Assembly (NCBI GenBank): GCA_945889325.1
Contig: CAMDBH010000012.1
Location: 1 to 64,000 of the forward strand
Source of the DNA: Klebsiella pneumoniae
Lineage (GTDB): Bacteria > Myxococcota_A > UBA9042
Reading direction: 5' to 3'
Length of the DNA: 64,000 nucleotides
The notes under the pieces are model-generated. The model was not told the DNA's origin. It saw only the letters and a list, made by a program, of their open reading frames with translations, and ran no database searches. Positions within the stretch are counted from its first letter, which is position 1; each line of letters begins with the position of its first letter. Shown piece by piece: positions 42,201-53,700 of the stretch. The position numbers were made by a program, and so were the translations under genes.

Positions 42201-42680
42201 TTGATGATGTTCACCCGAACCCTCTGCTTATGTGGGCTATTGTTGTGGTCGTGCGCGCCGACGCCGGCCAAGGTCGCGCCGCGTGCGCTCGCCCGCGTTG
42301 CGGCCGCGGACGGCGGTTCGGCGCAATGCGCGGGCGGCTTGCTCTGTGAAGACCCGCAATTGCTCCTGTCGTGGCGTGTGCCCGTCGGCTGCGAGCGGCG
42401 CAAAGCCACGTCGACGATGCAAACGTGTTGGTTGCCGGCGACCGAATGGGCGCGGGTTTTGGAGTTTTTTCGCAGCCGCTACGACAGCGTAACGCTCGAC
42501 GCCAAAGGTGCTAAAATTTATGGTAAACTACCGCCGCTGCTGGCCCAACGACGCGCGGATGCGCCCTTGACCGCGGAAGCGCCCGCGCGCGTTGCACCCT
42601 TGTTGTTGTTGCAACAAAAGGCACAAGGCGCTGAACTGGTGGCGATAGCCGGAGACGATCTACCGGCCCCCAGTCGTTGA
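42201..42680 (+). CDS. Small lipoprotein encoded directly after the pilY1-like gene
   Basis: Lipobox LLLWSCAP; immediately follows the pilY1 stop codon. Confidence 0.55.
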   Translation: MMMFTRTLCLCGLLLWSCAPTPAKVAPRALARVAAADGGSAQCAGGLLCEDPQLLLSWRVPVGCERRKATSTMQTCWLPATEWARVLEFFRSRYDSVTLDAKGAKIYGKLPPLLAQRRADAPLTAEAPARVAPLLLLQQKAQGAELVAIAGDDLPAPSR

Positions 42681-42748
42681 CACAAATTGACCGGTCGACC
42701 AAACTGTTAAGAATTGTATCGGCGCTTGTAGCCGAAGGACAAAAGACG

Positions 42749-43084
42749 ATGGACAACCTAGCTCAAATTCACGATACCGATGACCTGCCATGGCGTTGCG
42801 CGCCGACCCGCGGCGTGTCGTACAAGTCGCTCCGCTACGATCCGGAAACCAAAGCCGGCGCTGTCATGATCCACATGTGCCCGAACACCACCTATCCGCG
42901 CAACATCATGCACGGCGGTGCTGAAATGTTTGTGCTCGACGGCGATGTCGTTGTCGGTGGCGTGGCGTTGCGTCGCGGCTGTTACACCTACGTCGCCGCT
43001 GGCTGCGAGTCGGAGCCGCGTACGACCGGCGGCTGCGTACTTTTTGTCACCTTTCCAGGGCGAATCGAGAATTTGGTTCACTGA
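42749..43084 (+). CDS. Cupin (ChrR-like) domain protein
   Basis: MIHMCPNTTYPRNIMHGGAEMFVLDGDVVVGGVALRRGCYTYVAAG; start inferred (ORF extends to 42677). Confidence 0.65.
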   Translation: MDNLAQIHDTDDLPWRCAPTRGVSYKSLRYDPETKAGAVMIHMCPNTTYPRNIMHGGAEMFVLDGDVVVGGVALRRGCYTYVAAGCESEPRTTGGCVLFVTFPGRIENLVH

Positions 43085-43162
43085 GTTGACCGGCGTCCGG
43101 TTGGGCGTCTGGATCGTCATTTGCTGTAAATTCATGGGCTGAATCGTCGCATCGCTGAGGTA

Positions 43163-43960
43163 TTGATGGCCGCGCCCCCGAGCAAAGCCGGTTTTGTCGA
43201 CCACATGGAGCGCCTGCCGCGATCAGCGCGGGAAATTGTGCGTCTCCTTGAAACGCCACCGCTTTTTGCCGAAATGAATGCGCGCGAACGGCAGTGGTTC
43301 GCCGATTTTGCCGAAGTGGTGCGCTGCGCCATGGGCACTGTTGCGTTCGCTCCGGGCGAGGAAGGGCAGTATTTGTACGTTGTTTTGCAGGGTTCGTTCG
43401 AACTTCGCGTCAAAGCCCCCAACGGCGCCTACCACCGCATGCACGAAATCGGTGTCGGTCGGACGGCCGGAGGCGACGCGCTGCTGGCCAAGTTGCCGCA
43501 TCGAACCCAGTGCGTTTCGGTTGAGGCGAGTGCGGCCTTGCGCTTTAACTTCAAAGCACTACACGCGGCGATCGCTGCTAATTCGACCCAAACGACCAAA
43601 ATGTGTACAGTGCTGCGCGCCGAATTAAGCGAACAAATTCGCGACGCTACCGACCAACTCGTCGGCTTGTTGGCCGGCAATCTGGCAAAGGTGCAGTCCG
43701 CCGCCCCGAGCAAAGCGGCCCCAGGCTTACCCGAGGTCGGTGCCGATGTGATCGCTCAGTTTTTGCGCGGCAAAGGTGACGTGTCGTCGCCGCTTGGGCG
43801 CAAAAGCGACATTTCGTCCCCGTTGGGCCGCAACAGCGACATTTCGTCGCCGCTCGGCCGCCGCAACGACATCTCGTCGCCGCTGCCATCGCGCAACGAC
43901 CGCTCGTCGCCGCTGGGCGGCAAGGACATTTCGACGCAGTTACCGCCCAAGAAAAAGTAA
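43163..43960 (+). CDS. Cyclic nucleotide-binding-like (CNB) domain protein with C-terminal SSPLGR repeats
   Basis: FAPGEEGQYLYVVLQGSFELRVKAPNGAYHRMHEIGVGRTAGGDALLAKLPHRTQCVSVEASAALRFN resembles a CNB domain. Confidence 0.72.
   Translation: MMAAPPSKAGFVDHMERLPRSAREIVRLLETPPLFAEMNARERQWFADFAEVVRCAMGTVAFAPGEEGQYLYVVLQGSFELRVKAPNGAYHRMHEIGVGRTAGGDALLAKLPHRTQCVSVEASAALRFNFKALHAAIAANSTQTTKMCTVLRAELSEQIRDATDQLVGLLAGNLAKVQSAAPSKAAPGLPEVGADVIAQFLRGKGDVSSPLGRKSDISSPLGRNSDISSPLGRRNDISSPLPSRNDRSSPLGGKDISTQLPPKKK
43778..43936 (+). repeat. About 30-bp in-frame tandem repeat encoding (S/N)D(I/V)SSPLGR(x)
   Basis: GDVSSPLGRK SDISSPLGRN SDISSPLGRR NDISSPLPSR NDRSSPLGGK DISTQL. Confidence 0.88.
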
Positions 43961-43964
43961 CTAT

Positions 43965-46256
43965 CTAAATTTTCTTGCGTTTGCTTCGCAGGCCCACAAC
44001 CAGCGCCGCGCTCAGCAGCCACAGCATCGACCCCTGCGGGACGCGATCCGCCGAGCAACCGCCCGATTTTGCTGGAGCCTCTGACAGCGCAGCCGCGATA
44101 TCGGCGGTATCGCCCGCCGCGTCCGTAGCCAATGCGCTATCCGCGCTGCTTGCATCCGGCGCCCTCGCAACATCGCTTGCCGAATTGCCTTTTGCGCCAG
44201 CTCCGCGGGTCCAGGTGACAGTTTGGTTGGCGGCGAAGGGGCCGGCTTTTTCGGCCGCTGCCCCCGGCCAATGCACGGTCATTTCTTCAATTCCCGTGGC
44301 TTTGCCCAAGCCGAAGTGCAGGGTGGGTGAATCTTGGCATGCCAAACCGCTGCCGCCGCTGACCAATCGCGACATCACCTGACCGTCCGCCAACTTGACC
44401 GTTGCCCATGCGCCGATTGCTGCGCTGTTGACCGCCTTACCGTCGCCGTGCAGCGTCACCTTGAGCCAATGGCCACTGTTGTGGGCAATATCACTATAAT
44501 CATTTCGGAAAATCTTGTTGCTAACCGCTTGATCCAAGTCACCGTCGTTGTCAAAATCAGCCCAAGCGCTGCCCCAGCCATTGTCGACCACCCAGCCTGA
44601 AGGGTAAGTGATGTCGCTGAACTGCAACCAGCCCGTCGCGGCATTTTTGCCATCATTTCGCCAGATTTGTCCCTTGCGTCCGACGTAAACGGCGGTCAAC
44701 GACACGTCGAGATCGCCGTCGTTGTCGATGTCGGCGAAGTTCGGGTTGCTGTGGGTTTCCAAATAGCCGATGCCGGTGGATTCGCGCATCTCTTGGAAAC
44801 CCCAATCCTTTTCTGGGCCAAGATTTTGGTAAAACTGCGAGCGATCGCTGAAGTTGATAAAGCGCGGATGGGCCAAGTTGGCGACGAACAAGTCAAAATC
44901 GCCGTCATTGTCGGCATCTGCCCAGGTTGCGCCGATGGTATGGCCGTAATCTTTCATGGCGCCCCTGCCGATGGTGCCGTTCTTTTTTGCAATGTCCGTG
45001 AACTTGTTGTCAGGGTGGTCATTGCGCCAAAAGTAATTGGGATCTAAGCGATAATTGCCGACGTAGATGTCACCGTCGCCGTCGCCGTCCCAGTCCAAAG
45101 GCGCCACGCTGCGTCCGCATTGCTTGGTCGTGTGCATGCCGACTTTGGCCGCGACGTCGGTAAAAGTGCCGTCGCCATTGTTATGCCAAAGGAAATGCCA
45201 ATCGCAGATGCCGAGCGCATTGGGATCATCGGCAGGCACAACTTCATAATTTGCGGTGTAAACGTCGAGTTTTCCATCCAAATCGTAGTCGACCCAAGCG
45301 GCTGCCTCCGTCGGGTAATCGCGCTTTGGGTCTTCGATAAAATTGCCAAGCGCGACTTCTTGAAACTTCATGCCACCAAGGTTGCGGATCAAATGCTCTT
45401 TGCCGCCGAAGACAAAAATATCCAACAAGCCGTCGTTGTCGTAATCGCCCCACAAGCCGCCCGAACCGCCCAAGCCGTCTAGGCCCGCGCCTTGGGTGAT
45501 GTCGACGAATTTGCCGCCGCCATCGTTGCGAAACAGTTTGTTTCCACCGATTAACAAGTCATCGTCGCCATCGCCGTCGCAGTCGCCCCACGACATGCGG
45601 CCGCCGACGATAATGCCCGACGCGGTCGTGATGTCGGCGAACCAGCGTGTGTCGGGCAGGGGATCGACGTAAACGCCGCTCGCCTTGATCACATAATTGC
45701 CAGGAATGCCGCAGCCATCGAAGCATTTGCTGTCCGACGCTGGTGTTTGCAAGATGCCGTTGCTCGACCCGCTGGTGTTTTTGCTGCTGTCCACGGCGAC
45801 GTTGCTTCCGGCGCTCAAAAGCCGCACGCCGACCCAGAAATTTTCCTGCGCGGCGATGTTGAGGTCGTCTTTTGTCAGATCCACGTGGACAAATGCGCCT
45901 TTTTCGCCGGCTGTGATGACCCGCGGTGCAATGCGATCGGCACCATCTGCGCTGGTGAAAAGTCCTTCTGGGGCGCCCGGTTGGTTGCCGCCGTTGTCGC
46001 GCCAGACGTGGAATTCTACGTCGCCCGATGTGCCCCAAAACGCGATGTCGACGCCGCTCAACCGCAACGGGTGTTCAGCGCGGAACATCGCCGCCAAAAT
46101 GGTGTCTTTGGGCAAAGTTTTACTGGCGTCGATTGTTAAAGCGCCCGAAGGATCGCCGACGTCGTCGCCAAATGTGACTTTCTTTTCGCTGGCATTGGCG
46201 GCTGTCGAGCAAAGCAACACCGAGGTAAGCGCCAAGAATGCAATGCTTATTCGCAT
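43965..46256 (-). CDS. FG-GAP/VCBS repeat protein with ASPIC/UnbV domain and MYXO-CTERM-like tail
   Basis: Repeated DxDxDGDxDLxxxN motifs; HWLKVTLHGDGKAVNSAAIGAWATVKLADG...LHFGLGKATGIEEMTVHWPG; C-term GGCSADRVPQGSMLWLLSAALVVGLRSKRKK. Confidence 0.85.
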   Translation of the reverse strand: MRISIAFLALTSVLLCSTAANASEKKVTFGDDVGDPSGALTIDASKTLPKDTILAAMFRAEHPLRLSGVDIAFWGTSGDVEFHVWRDNGGNQPGAPEGLFTSADGADRIAPRVITAGEKGAFVHVDLTKDDLNIAAQENFWVGVRLLSAGSNVAVDSSKNTSGSSNGILQTPASDSKCFDGCGIPGNYVIKASGVYVDPLPDTRWFADITTASGIIVGGRMSWGDCDGDGDDDLLIGGNKLFRNDGGGKFVDITQGAGLDGLGGSGGLWGDYDNDGLLDIFVFGGKEHLIRNLGGMKFQEVALGNFIEDPKRDYPTEAAAWVDYDLDGKLDVYTANYEVVPADDPNALGICDWHFLWHNNGDGTFTDVAAKVGMHTTKQCGRSVAPLDWDGDGDGDIYVGNYRLDPNYFWRNDHPDNKFTDIAKKNGTIGRGAMKDYGHTIGATWADADNDGDFDLFVANLAHPRFINFSDRSQFYQNLGPEKDWGFQEMRESTGIGYLETHSNPNFADIDNDGDLDVSLTAVYVGRKGQIWRNDGKNAATGWLQFSDITYPSGWVVDNGWGSAWADFDNDGDLDQAVSNKIFRNDYSDIAHNSGHWLKVTLHGDGKAVNSAAIGAWATVKLADGQVMSRLVSGGSGLACQDSPTLHFGLGKATGIEEMTVHWPGAAAEKAGPFAANQTVTWTRGAGAKGNSASDVARAPDASSADSALATDAAGDTADIAAALSEAPAKSGGCSADRVPQGSMLWLLSAALVVGLRSKRKKI

Positions 46257-46295
46257 TTTTATCTCCCCAGGAAGCAGCTGATTGGGCCGCTGCCT

Positions 46296-47468
46296 CTATT
46301 TTTGCGGCACGGCGGCGCTCGGCACGTCATCGCCTTGCAAACGCCGCAAATGACGCATGTAAAGCGCAACGCCGGGCTTGATGCGGTTGGCGGTGACCAA
46401 ATATTTGCGTCCCGCCACCCGATCGCCGCGCTGGGTTGCCAATTCGCCCAACAAATAAAATGCCCAATGATTATCGGGATTAGCGGCAGTCACTTCGCTC
46501 AGCAGCGTTTGCGCGCGATCGGGTTCAAGTTTTTCATGCACCAGCAGATCGGCTACCAACTCTTTGGCGGCATTGCTGAATTTCTCGGCGGACAAGTACG
46601 TGTTGAGCACGCTCATCGCTTGTTCGCCCTGACTGTTCTTGGCCAGGCAGCGGGCCTGCCAAAAAACCATGCCGGGCACGTCCTTGGCGTCAATCGCCGG
46701 CCATTGCGCCATAGAAGCAAAGACTTGTGCGCATTGATCCTGTTTACGCGCGACCCGTGACTCATAGCGTCCCAGCGATCGCCCGACGTCGAGCAAGCGT
46801 TTGCGATCTGGCACGGTCCAAGCCGCCGCCTTGGCATACCACTGGTGATCGTTGAAAAAGCCGCGCAGGCGATCTGCGGCGACCGAGCCTGCATCGCTGA
46901 GCAATTGCTGCGCCGAACATTCCAGATCGGGCAACAGCATGGCGACCTCACGGCTGGCATCCAGCGGTCGATCGTCGGCGTTGCTGCAGCCTTGTACTGC
47001 GGGTGTTTTGCGCTCAAGCGCCGTCAAAAGTTGCGTGCGGTATTCTTCGGCTGAATCAAAGCCCTCTATCCGTGCGTATTCTTTCAACGAACTTCCGTCC
47101 GGACGCAACACGAGCGTCGTGGGCAGGCCGAGCACACGCAAGCGCGCTGCGATGACGCTGCCAACCGGGTCCTCAAAATCCACCGGCAACACGATCTGGC
47201 TGGCGAGCACCTCACGACCGCCGGGCGTGTCGAACACGCGCAGCTGCAACTCATTACAAGGTCCGCACCAATCGGCATGGACGACCGCAACGACCGACGT
47301 GTTCTTGGTTTTTGCCTGTTCCAACGCCTTGGCCAACCATGCGTCTGCCGCGACGGCGGGGTCCACTTCAGCGACGCCGTCCGCGGCCTTTTGGCTTGCG
47401 CCGCATGCGGTGAACAGAAAAAGGGAGGTTAGCGCGGAAACTGTTGAAATAAATGAAGTTGTTCTCAT
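46296..47468 (-). CDS. Lipoprotein with thioredoxin-like domain
   Basis: Lipobox LFTAC; VAVVHADWCGPCNELQLRVFDTPG; start at 47468 inferred. Confidence 0.8.
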   Translation of the reverse strand: MRTTSFISTVSALTSLFLFTACGASQKAADGVAEVDPAVAADAWLAKALEQAKTKNTSVVAVVHADWCGPCNELQLRVFDTPGGREVLASQIVLPVDFEDPVGSVIAARLRVLGLPTTLVLRPDGSSLKEYARIEGFDSAEEYRTQLLTALERKTPAVQGCSNADDRPLDASREVAMLLPDLECSAQQLLSDAGSVAADRLRGFFNDHQWYAKAAAWTVPDRKRLLDVGRSLGRYESRVARKQDQCAQVFASMAQWPAIDAKDVPGMVFWQARCLAKNSQGEQAMSVLNTYLSAEKFSNAAKELVADLLVHEKLEPDRAQTLLSEVTAANPDNHWAFYLLGELATQRGDRVAGRKYLVTANRIKPGVALYMRHLRRLQGDDVPSAAVPQK

Positions 47469-47758
47469 CGCGAAAATCCGTACTCGCCACATTGCCCCGG
47501 CGACTTCGGCGTGAAGATAACATAGTTGAGACGGCTAGGGTCTAGTGGCCCCACATTTTGCTGTCGCTTGGGCGTTGCTGCTTGCGTGTAGGCGTCGTAG
47601 ACCCTACAAACAGCATCGGGGTTCTGCGCCTTATCGCTGACGAGCGGTACAAAAAAGCGCAAAATCCCAGCATCGAGAAGGCGCGGCATGGCCGTGCAGC
47701 ATCTGCGGCCAAAAAGCGCTGCAAACGCAAAAGAGCGACACTTACGAGCGAGGCGTTC

Positions 47759-50700
47759 ATGTTCGACAAGGCAAAGCTGAACCGCGGCGAAGAAAAATCG
47801 CAGGGCGCACCAAAAAAGCCACACGAACAAGCGGCTGCACCCGAAGCAGCGCCGCGCGGACCAGATATGCCGGAGCTCGGCGGCGGCGCGCCTGCGCTTG
47901 CTGGCACCAAAAACGATGCCGTTGACAAGGCAGAAAACGATCCGGCGCAAATTGCAGAACAACAGAAGGAATTGGCTCGGTTAAAGGCGCTACCTGCCGG
48001 TTCTCCGGAATTGGAAGCCCACAAGAAACCTGAAGCCGCTGGCGCCAAAGTCCCTGAAGGCAATGCCAATACCAAGGATGCCAAAAGCGATGCGGCTGGC
48101 ATGTCGCCCAAGAATGTGCAGGGACCGCCTGCGACGCTGGGCGCCAACAACGTCGCTGTGAGCAAAGAACCGGGTGGCGACAAGGTTGAAGTTCAAAAAG
48201 TAGCTTTATATAGCGAACCTCCGGTGTCAGGTCCGGCGTCGCAGGGGGCTGCACTGGCCGGTGGATCGCCGCCTGCAGCCACGGCACCAGCCGAAAAATC
48301 GGCGACCGAAGCGGCCGATCCGGTCAAAGTCCAGGTATCGCCCGAAGCTGCTGAAAAGAAAGAAGCACCCGCGCCCACCCAACTGAACATTGAAGCCCCC
48401 AAAGACGGCGGACCCGCTGAACCCGCTGGCGCTGAACCCGCGAAATCGCCGGAAGGCAAGCCCGAAGCCGTGAAAACCGGCGATGCGGCGGCCGAAGGCA
48501 AAGCGGGCAAAGAACCCGAAAAATCCCCAGAAAAGCAGCCGGAAAAAGTCGCAGGCGCGGCGCACAGCGGTGATTCGGCAGGTGATATCAAAGCCCCCGA
48601 CGGCGGCGAGGCCAAGGGCGGCGATGTCGCACCGATCGCGGTCGCCACCGCGGACGGCAAGGCCGCTAAAGAAGCCGGCATTGCCGAATTGCCTGTAAAA
48701 TTGGAGAGCGTTGCCGCGGTTTCACTGCCCGGCGAACTTGCGGGCAAGGTCGACGCGGTGCCGGAAGTCAGCGTGGCCGCCGCCGCCGCGCCCTCTCTCG
48801 CCGCGCCTTCGGGTGCGGTCGAATTGCCCGGCGGTGCCGCGGTTGCTCCTGTGGCCAACGCGGGTCAAGTTGCTGCGCCAGAAGCGAAAATTGCCGCACC
48901 CGCAGTCGCGGAGGCCAAAGCGGGCAGCGGTGGGGCCGAAGGTGTCAAAGAAGCTGCCCCCGTCCTCGCGTCCCAAGGTGTCGTTCAAGCGGAAAATGCC
49001 CCAGTCGCGGCTGCGCCGGACGCGTCACCGGGCACCGCGCCCGCCGGCGCCAATGATGTAGTCGGCGGAAAAAGTGCCGGCGACGGGCAAGTTGTCGCGC
49101 CGCCCAAAGCCACTGATGGCCAAGTCGCAGCGCCCGGTGGCAGCGCACCCCAAGCTGCTGGACCCAAGGACGCTCACGTCGACGCTGCGGGCGATGCCGC
49201 AGGTGTCGCGCTGGCCGCTGTCCCGGCAGTTGCCGGTGTGGCCGCCATCACCGATGGCGGTCCGGTCGGTGACGCGGTGTCGGCTGCCGGCAAAATTGCG
49301 GATGAATTCGGTGGCCGAGTCGCGGCGAGTGAATTGGGCGAAAAAGTGCTTGGCTTGACGGCAGACAACGCCGCGGTCGATGCGCTGAAAGAACCGCTCG
49401 GCCTCAACGCCGATCGCACCGATGCGATTGCCAAACTTAGTGATACTTCTGGGCAAGATCCAAGTCTGGACGATGCTGCAGCGGCCGCGGCCCTCAAGAA
49501 GCAAGTCGACAGCTTGACCAATGGCGTCGCGGGCGGCGCGCAAGCGGCGGCCGGTGCCGCGGGTGCGGCGGGCGTCGCGGGCGCAAATGCGGCCGGCGCA
49601 GCCGTGGCAGGCTTGGTCGATCCAGCCAAGAAGGCTGTAGATGAAGCCAAGGACAAAGGTGCGGATGCGTTAGGTAAACTCAGCAAGAATCCTGGCGAAA
49701 ATGTGAAGTCGATGCTCGGCGAGGGCAAAAAGCTCGCGGGCGGCGTCAAAGACAAAGCGGAGCAAGCGCTAGGGCAGTCGCTAGGCGACGTGCGCCTGCA
49801 CGCGGGCGAACGCGCGGAAGAACTCGCAGACCTGCATGGCGCCACGGCTTTTGCCCAAGGCGCCGACATCGTAATGGGGAGCGCGGACAAGTTGGCCGCA
49901 GGCGATCGCGAACAAGTGCTGGCCGAAGAAGTGATGCACGTCGCGCAGATGGGCGGCGAGCAGGCGGCCAGTCGCGGCGCGACCGGCGTATCGTCGGCGA
50001 CCGACAAATCGGAGAAAGCCGCGCGCACAGCAGCCAAGCGCGTGCTGCAAGGCGCGAAAATTGATGGCATCGGTTACGAAAATGAGCGTCGGGCCCTGTA
50101 CCGCAACGACGGCCCAGCGCCCGCTGCGGGCGACGCCAAAATGCCTGAGAAGGTGCAGGTCAGCATTGGCGGCAAAACCGTTACGGTGATGTTGCCGAAA
50201 ATGACGCTGGGCACCACGTCCAAATCGGTCACGTTGCCGTCCATGGGCATCACCGGCCTGACGCTGGAACGCAGCGCGATCATGAAGTTCAACAAGGACG
50301 ACGGCAAATTCATGGGCGGTACTGCCCACGGCGATTTGGTCGTCGGCACCACGATGAAGGCGCAGAACCAGACGCTGCAAATCGACCAAAACGGCGTGAT
50401 GAAGTCGACGTTCAAGGACGCCACGCTCACCGTAGGATCGCTGATTGATTACAAAATTGACGCGACGGTTGGCGCTTCCGGTGTGACCGGCAAGGGCACG
50501 ATCCGCTATTCTGACCTGAACAACCCCAAGCTGAAAACTTGGCTCACCAGCGGCACGATGGAAATCAACGTCGCGGCGGACGGCGCGGCGACGGGTTCTG
50601 GCTCGTTGGGGATTAAGGTCGGTGATTTTACAGCGGGAACGCTCAAGGCGGGCTTGGCTAATGAGAAAATATCCGGCGCGGTGACCATTCAAAATGAGAG

Positions 50701-53700
50701 CGTGCAGAAATTGGGCAAGGCGGAAGTCTCCAAGGGCGCGCTGACCGGGCAACTGACGGATAACGATAAGGTAACGCTGTCTGGCAGTTTGGATCTGACG
50801 ATTCCGGCGCTTGGCGAAGGCACAGGCAAGGCGCAGATCACGTGGGACAGTGAAACCGAAAAAATTTCAGGTACCGCGGCCTACACCGGCGCGAACAGCG
50901 TGTTCGGCAAAGTGAAATTGGTTACGTCGGTAACCACCGGAACGATTGCTGATTCTCTGTTGACGCGGATGGATGGCAACGGCAAAGCGGTCTACGATGC
51001 GCTGTTTGAAGGCGATTGGACCGGCGGCGTCGATATCGACACGAAAAAGGTCGATTTCACGTTGGGCGGCAAGCTGCAAGCACCAATCACGCAAGATGCC
51101 GTGACTGTATCGGGCGGCGCCTTGACGATTCAAGTGGCGCAAAGTGAATTGACGTCGACGTCGGGCAATGTGGATTTCAAGCACGGCGGTTACCTCAAGG
51201 GCACTGCGGTTTTGGAAGAAGGCACAAACGCCAACAACATCAACGCAACCGCAACCGCCGAGTTGGTCGCCGTCAAGACCGAGGGCAACGTCACGTTCTC
51301 CAAGGGTTCGATGACCGTCAAGGTGCAGGGCACGAAGGTCGAAATTGTCTCGGGATCGGTCGATCTTGGTTACAAGGACGTCGCGACCGGCCAATTGAAC
51401 CTGACCGCCAGCAGCGACGTGCAAAAGTTGAGCGGCAACGCCAAAGCCAACCTGAACGCCGGATTGCAATGGGGTGATATCAAAGTCCTTTCGGGCTCGA
51501 TCGACCTGGACTTGAAGGACAACGTCGTCACCAAGGCCCAAGGCCAGATGAAGATGGGCTATTTGACGTTTGTCGAAGGCACCATGTCGTTTGACGCTAC
51601 CAAAGATTTCACCTCGATCACCGGCACCGCCACCGCATCCTTGAGCGATGCCAAACCGCTGACCAAGCCGTTGACCTTGCTTGCCGACGCGAGCAAAACG
51701 TTCGACTTGAACTTCAAGAACAGCAAATTCGAAGATTTCAAGGGCGCATTTTCCTGGCAGTACGACAAGTTTTCCGGCGATGTGACCGTGGTCAACCCGC
51801 TCAAAGATTTTGGTTTGATTACTGGGGAAGGCAAAGCAGACCTCAACGCGGACATGCCGATTGGCAAAGTGGCCGGCGGTTCGGAATTGATGGGCAAAGC
51901 CGGCAGTTCGCTGACCGGTGTGATGGCAAACGGTATTTTTACTGGCGTCAAAGGCACGCTGAAGTGGCAGTACCAAGACTGGCTGGCCGGCGAGGCCGCG
52001 ATCGCGCAACCGCGCCAGACCATTGAGTCGATCGACGGCACGATGGCCGCCAACGTCATTGCGCCCAAGGCATTGCCAGGCAATGAAAAAGTCGAAATTC
52101 AACCGGGAGGTACCCTCCAAGTTCGGCTGGATCAATCCAAGCCCACCGAATACAGCGGCAAATTGGATTACATTTACGACAAATTCCTCAAAGGTTCCGT
52201 GACCGTCGCCGGCAAGATGTTGAATTTCTCCAACTTGGCCGGCAAATCGGCGGGCGAAGTCATTGCGGCCAAGGAAATGAAGAACGCCGAAATTCAGATC
52301 GGCAGTACCATGAACGTCGAGTTCATCGATTCCAAGTTCGATACATTCGACGGCAATATCAATGTGATCTATGACAAGTGGCTCAAAGGTACCGTCACGG
52401 CCGTCAACGGCGGCGGGTCGTCGATGTCCATGGGCGTGGCCGGCAAAGCGACGGGCACATTGCTCTCGACGCCACCCGGGGATAACGGCGATTTCAAGAT
52501 CTTGGAGGGTGGCGACGTCAAATTTACGATGGCCGCCAACATGCCGGTCAAAACGTTTGACGCCGGCTCCAAAATCAATTGGGAATACGGCAAGCCCGAG
52601 GCTTGGTTGGGCGGTGCACTGACGCTGGATCTGGACGCGCAGTTTCGCTCGCCCGGCGGCAAGACCGATGCCAATATTCTAAAAGACCACGATCTAGAAA
52701 TGCAGCCCAAGTTCACGCTGTTGCCGAGCGTGGCGGCGACGGAGATCACGGCGGGCCTGCCGACCAAAATGACCGGTTCGGTGGCCGCAAGTGTCGACGA
52801 TTGGGTCAAAGGCACGTTCGCAATCGGCGCCGGATCGGGTATGGCCATTTTCAATGGCACGCTAACTGGGGCTGTGAGCGCCGAAAAGCCGCTGACTGAT
52901 GAACTCACTTTGATCGCAGGCGGCGTTGTCGACATCAAAGTCACCGCCAACAAGGCCGACGGCATCAGCGGCACGATTCCGTTTAAGTACAAGGCCGGCA
53001 AGGATTTTTGGATCGAAGGCACCGTCAAGGGCCAGTCGGCAGAAGCGGGCGGCGGCCTGAAAAACATCAGCGGCGAAGTGACGGCGTCGGTGTCGGCACC
53101 TCATGACCTCGGCAGCATGATAACGCTTGAACAAGGCGGCACTATCACCGCGACGATGACCAATTCGCACATCGATAAGATCCTCGGCAACGTGAATTGG
53201 AAATCCAAAGCGGCCGACGCGCCTGGCTGGATCGGCGGCACGTTGGAGTTGGGTGGGGCGAGCACAACCACCATGGTGTCGGGCGAGTACACCGGCAGCA
53301 TTTTGACCGACACCTTCAAGGCGGGCCTGAAAACGACGCTGCAACCCGGCGGCGGCGTGACCGGCAACATCACCGACAATACCGTCAAAACCATTGCGGG
53401 GCCGGTCAGTTGGAGTTTTGACAGTTGGATCAAGGGCAATGTCACAGACGCAGGCGGCGTGGACCCCAAGAAAATTGGCGGTACGGGACCGGCTACGGTC
53501 TTCAAGAAAACCGACATTGTTCCGGGCCACCTTTGGTTGATGGAGGGCGGTGATTTAACAGCGAAGTTGACCGACGGCACGTTCACGAGCATGTCTGGCA
53601 CGGCCAATTACAACTTTGAAGACTGGCTGCACGGGACGATCACCGTCACCGACGCGCTGCCCGGCAAGCTGGTAGGTCCCGCAAAGGGCAGCGTCTTCGG

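Noticed and set aside
47558-47758. N-terminal extension of the giant ORF (MLSLGRCC...)
   Set aside because: Arg/Cys-rich, unlike the rest of the protein; ATG at 47759 is more plausible
50867-52135. 422-aa minus-strand ORF antisense to the giant gene
   Set aside because: Mirror ORF of a GC-rich repetitive coding sequence; no recognisable domain or start context
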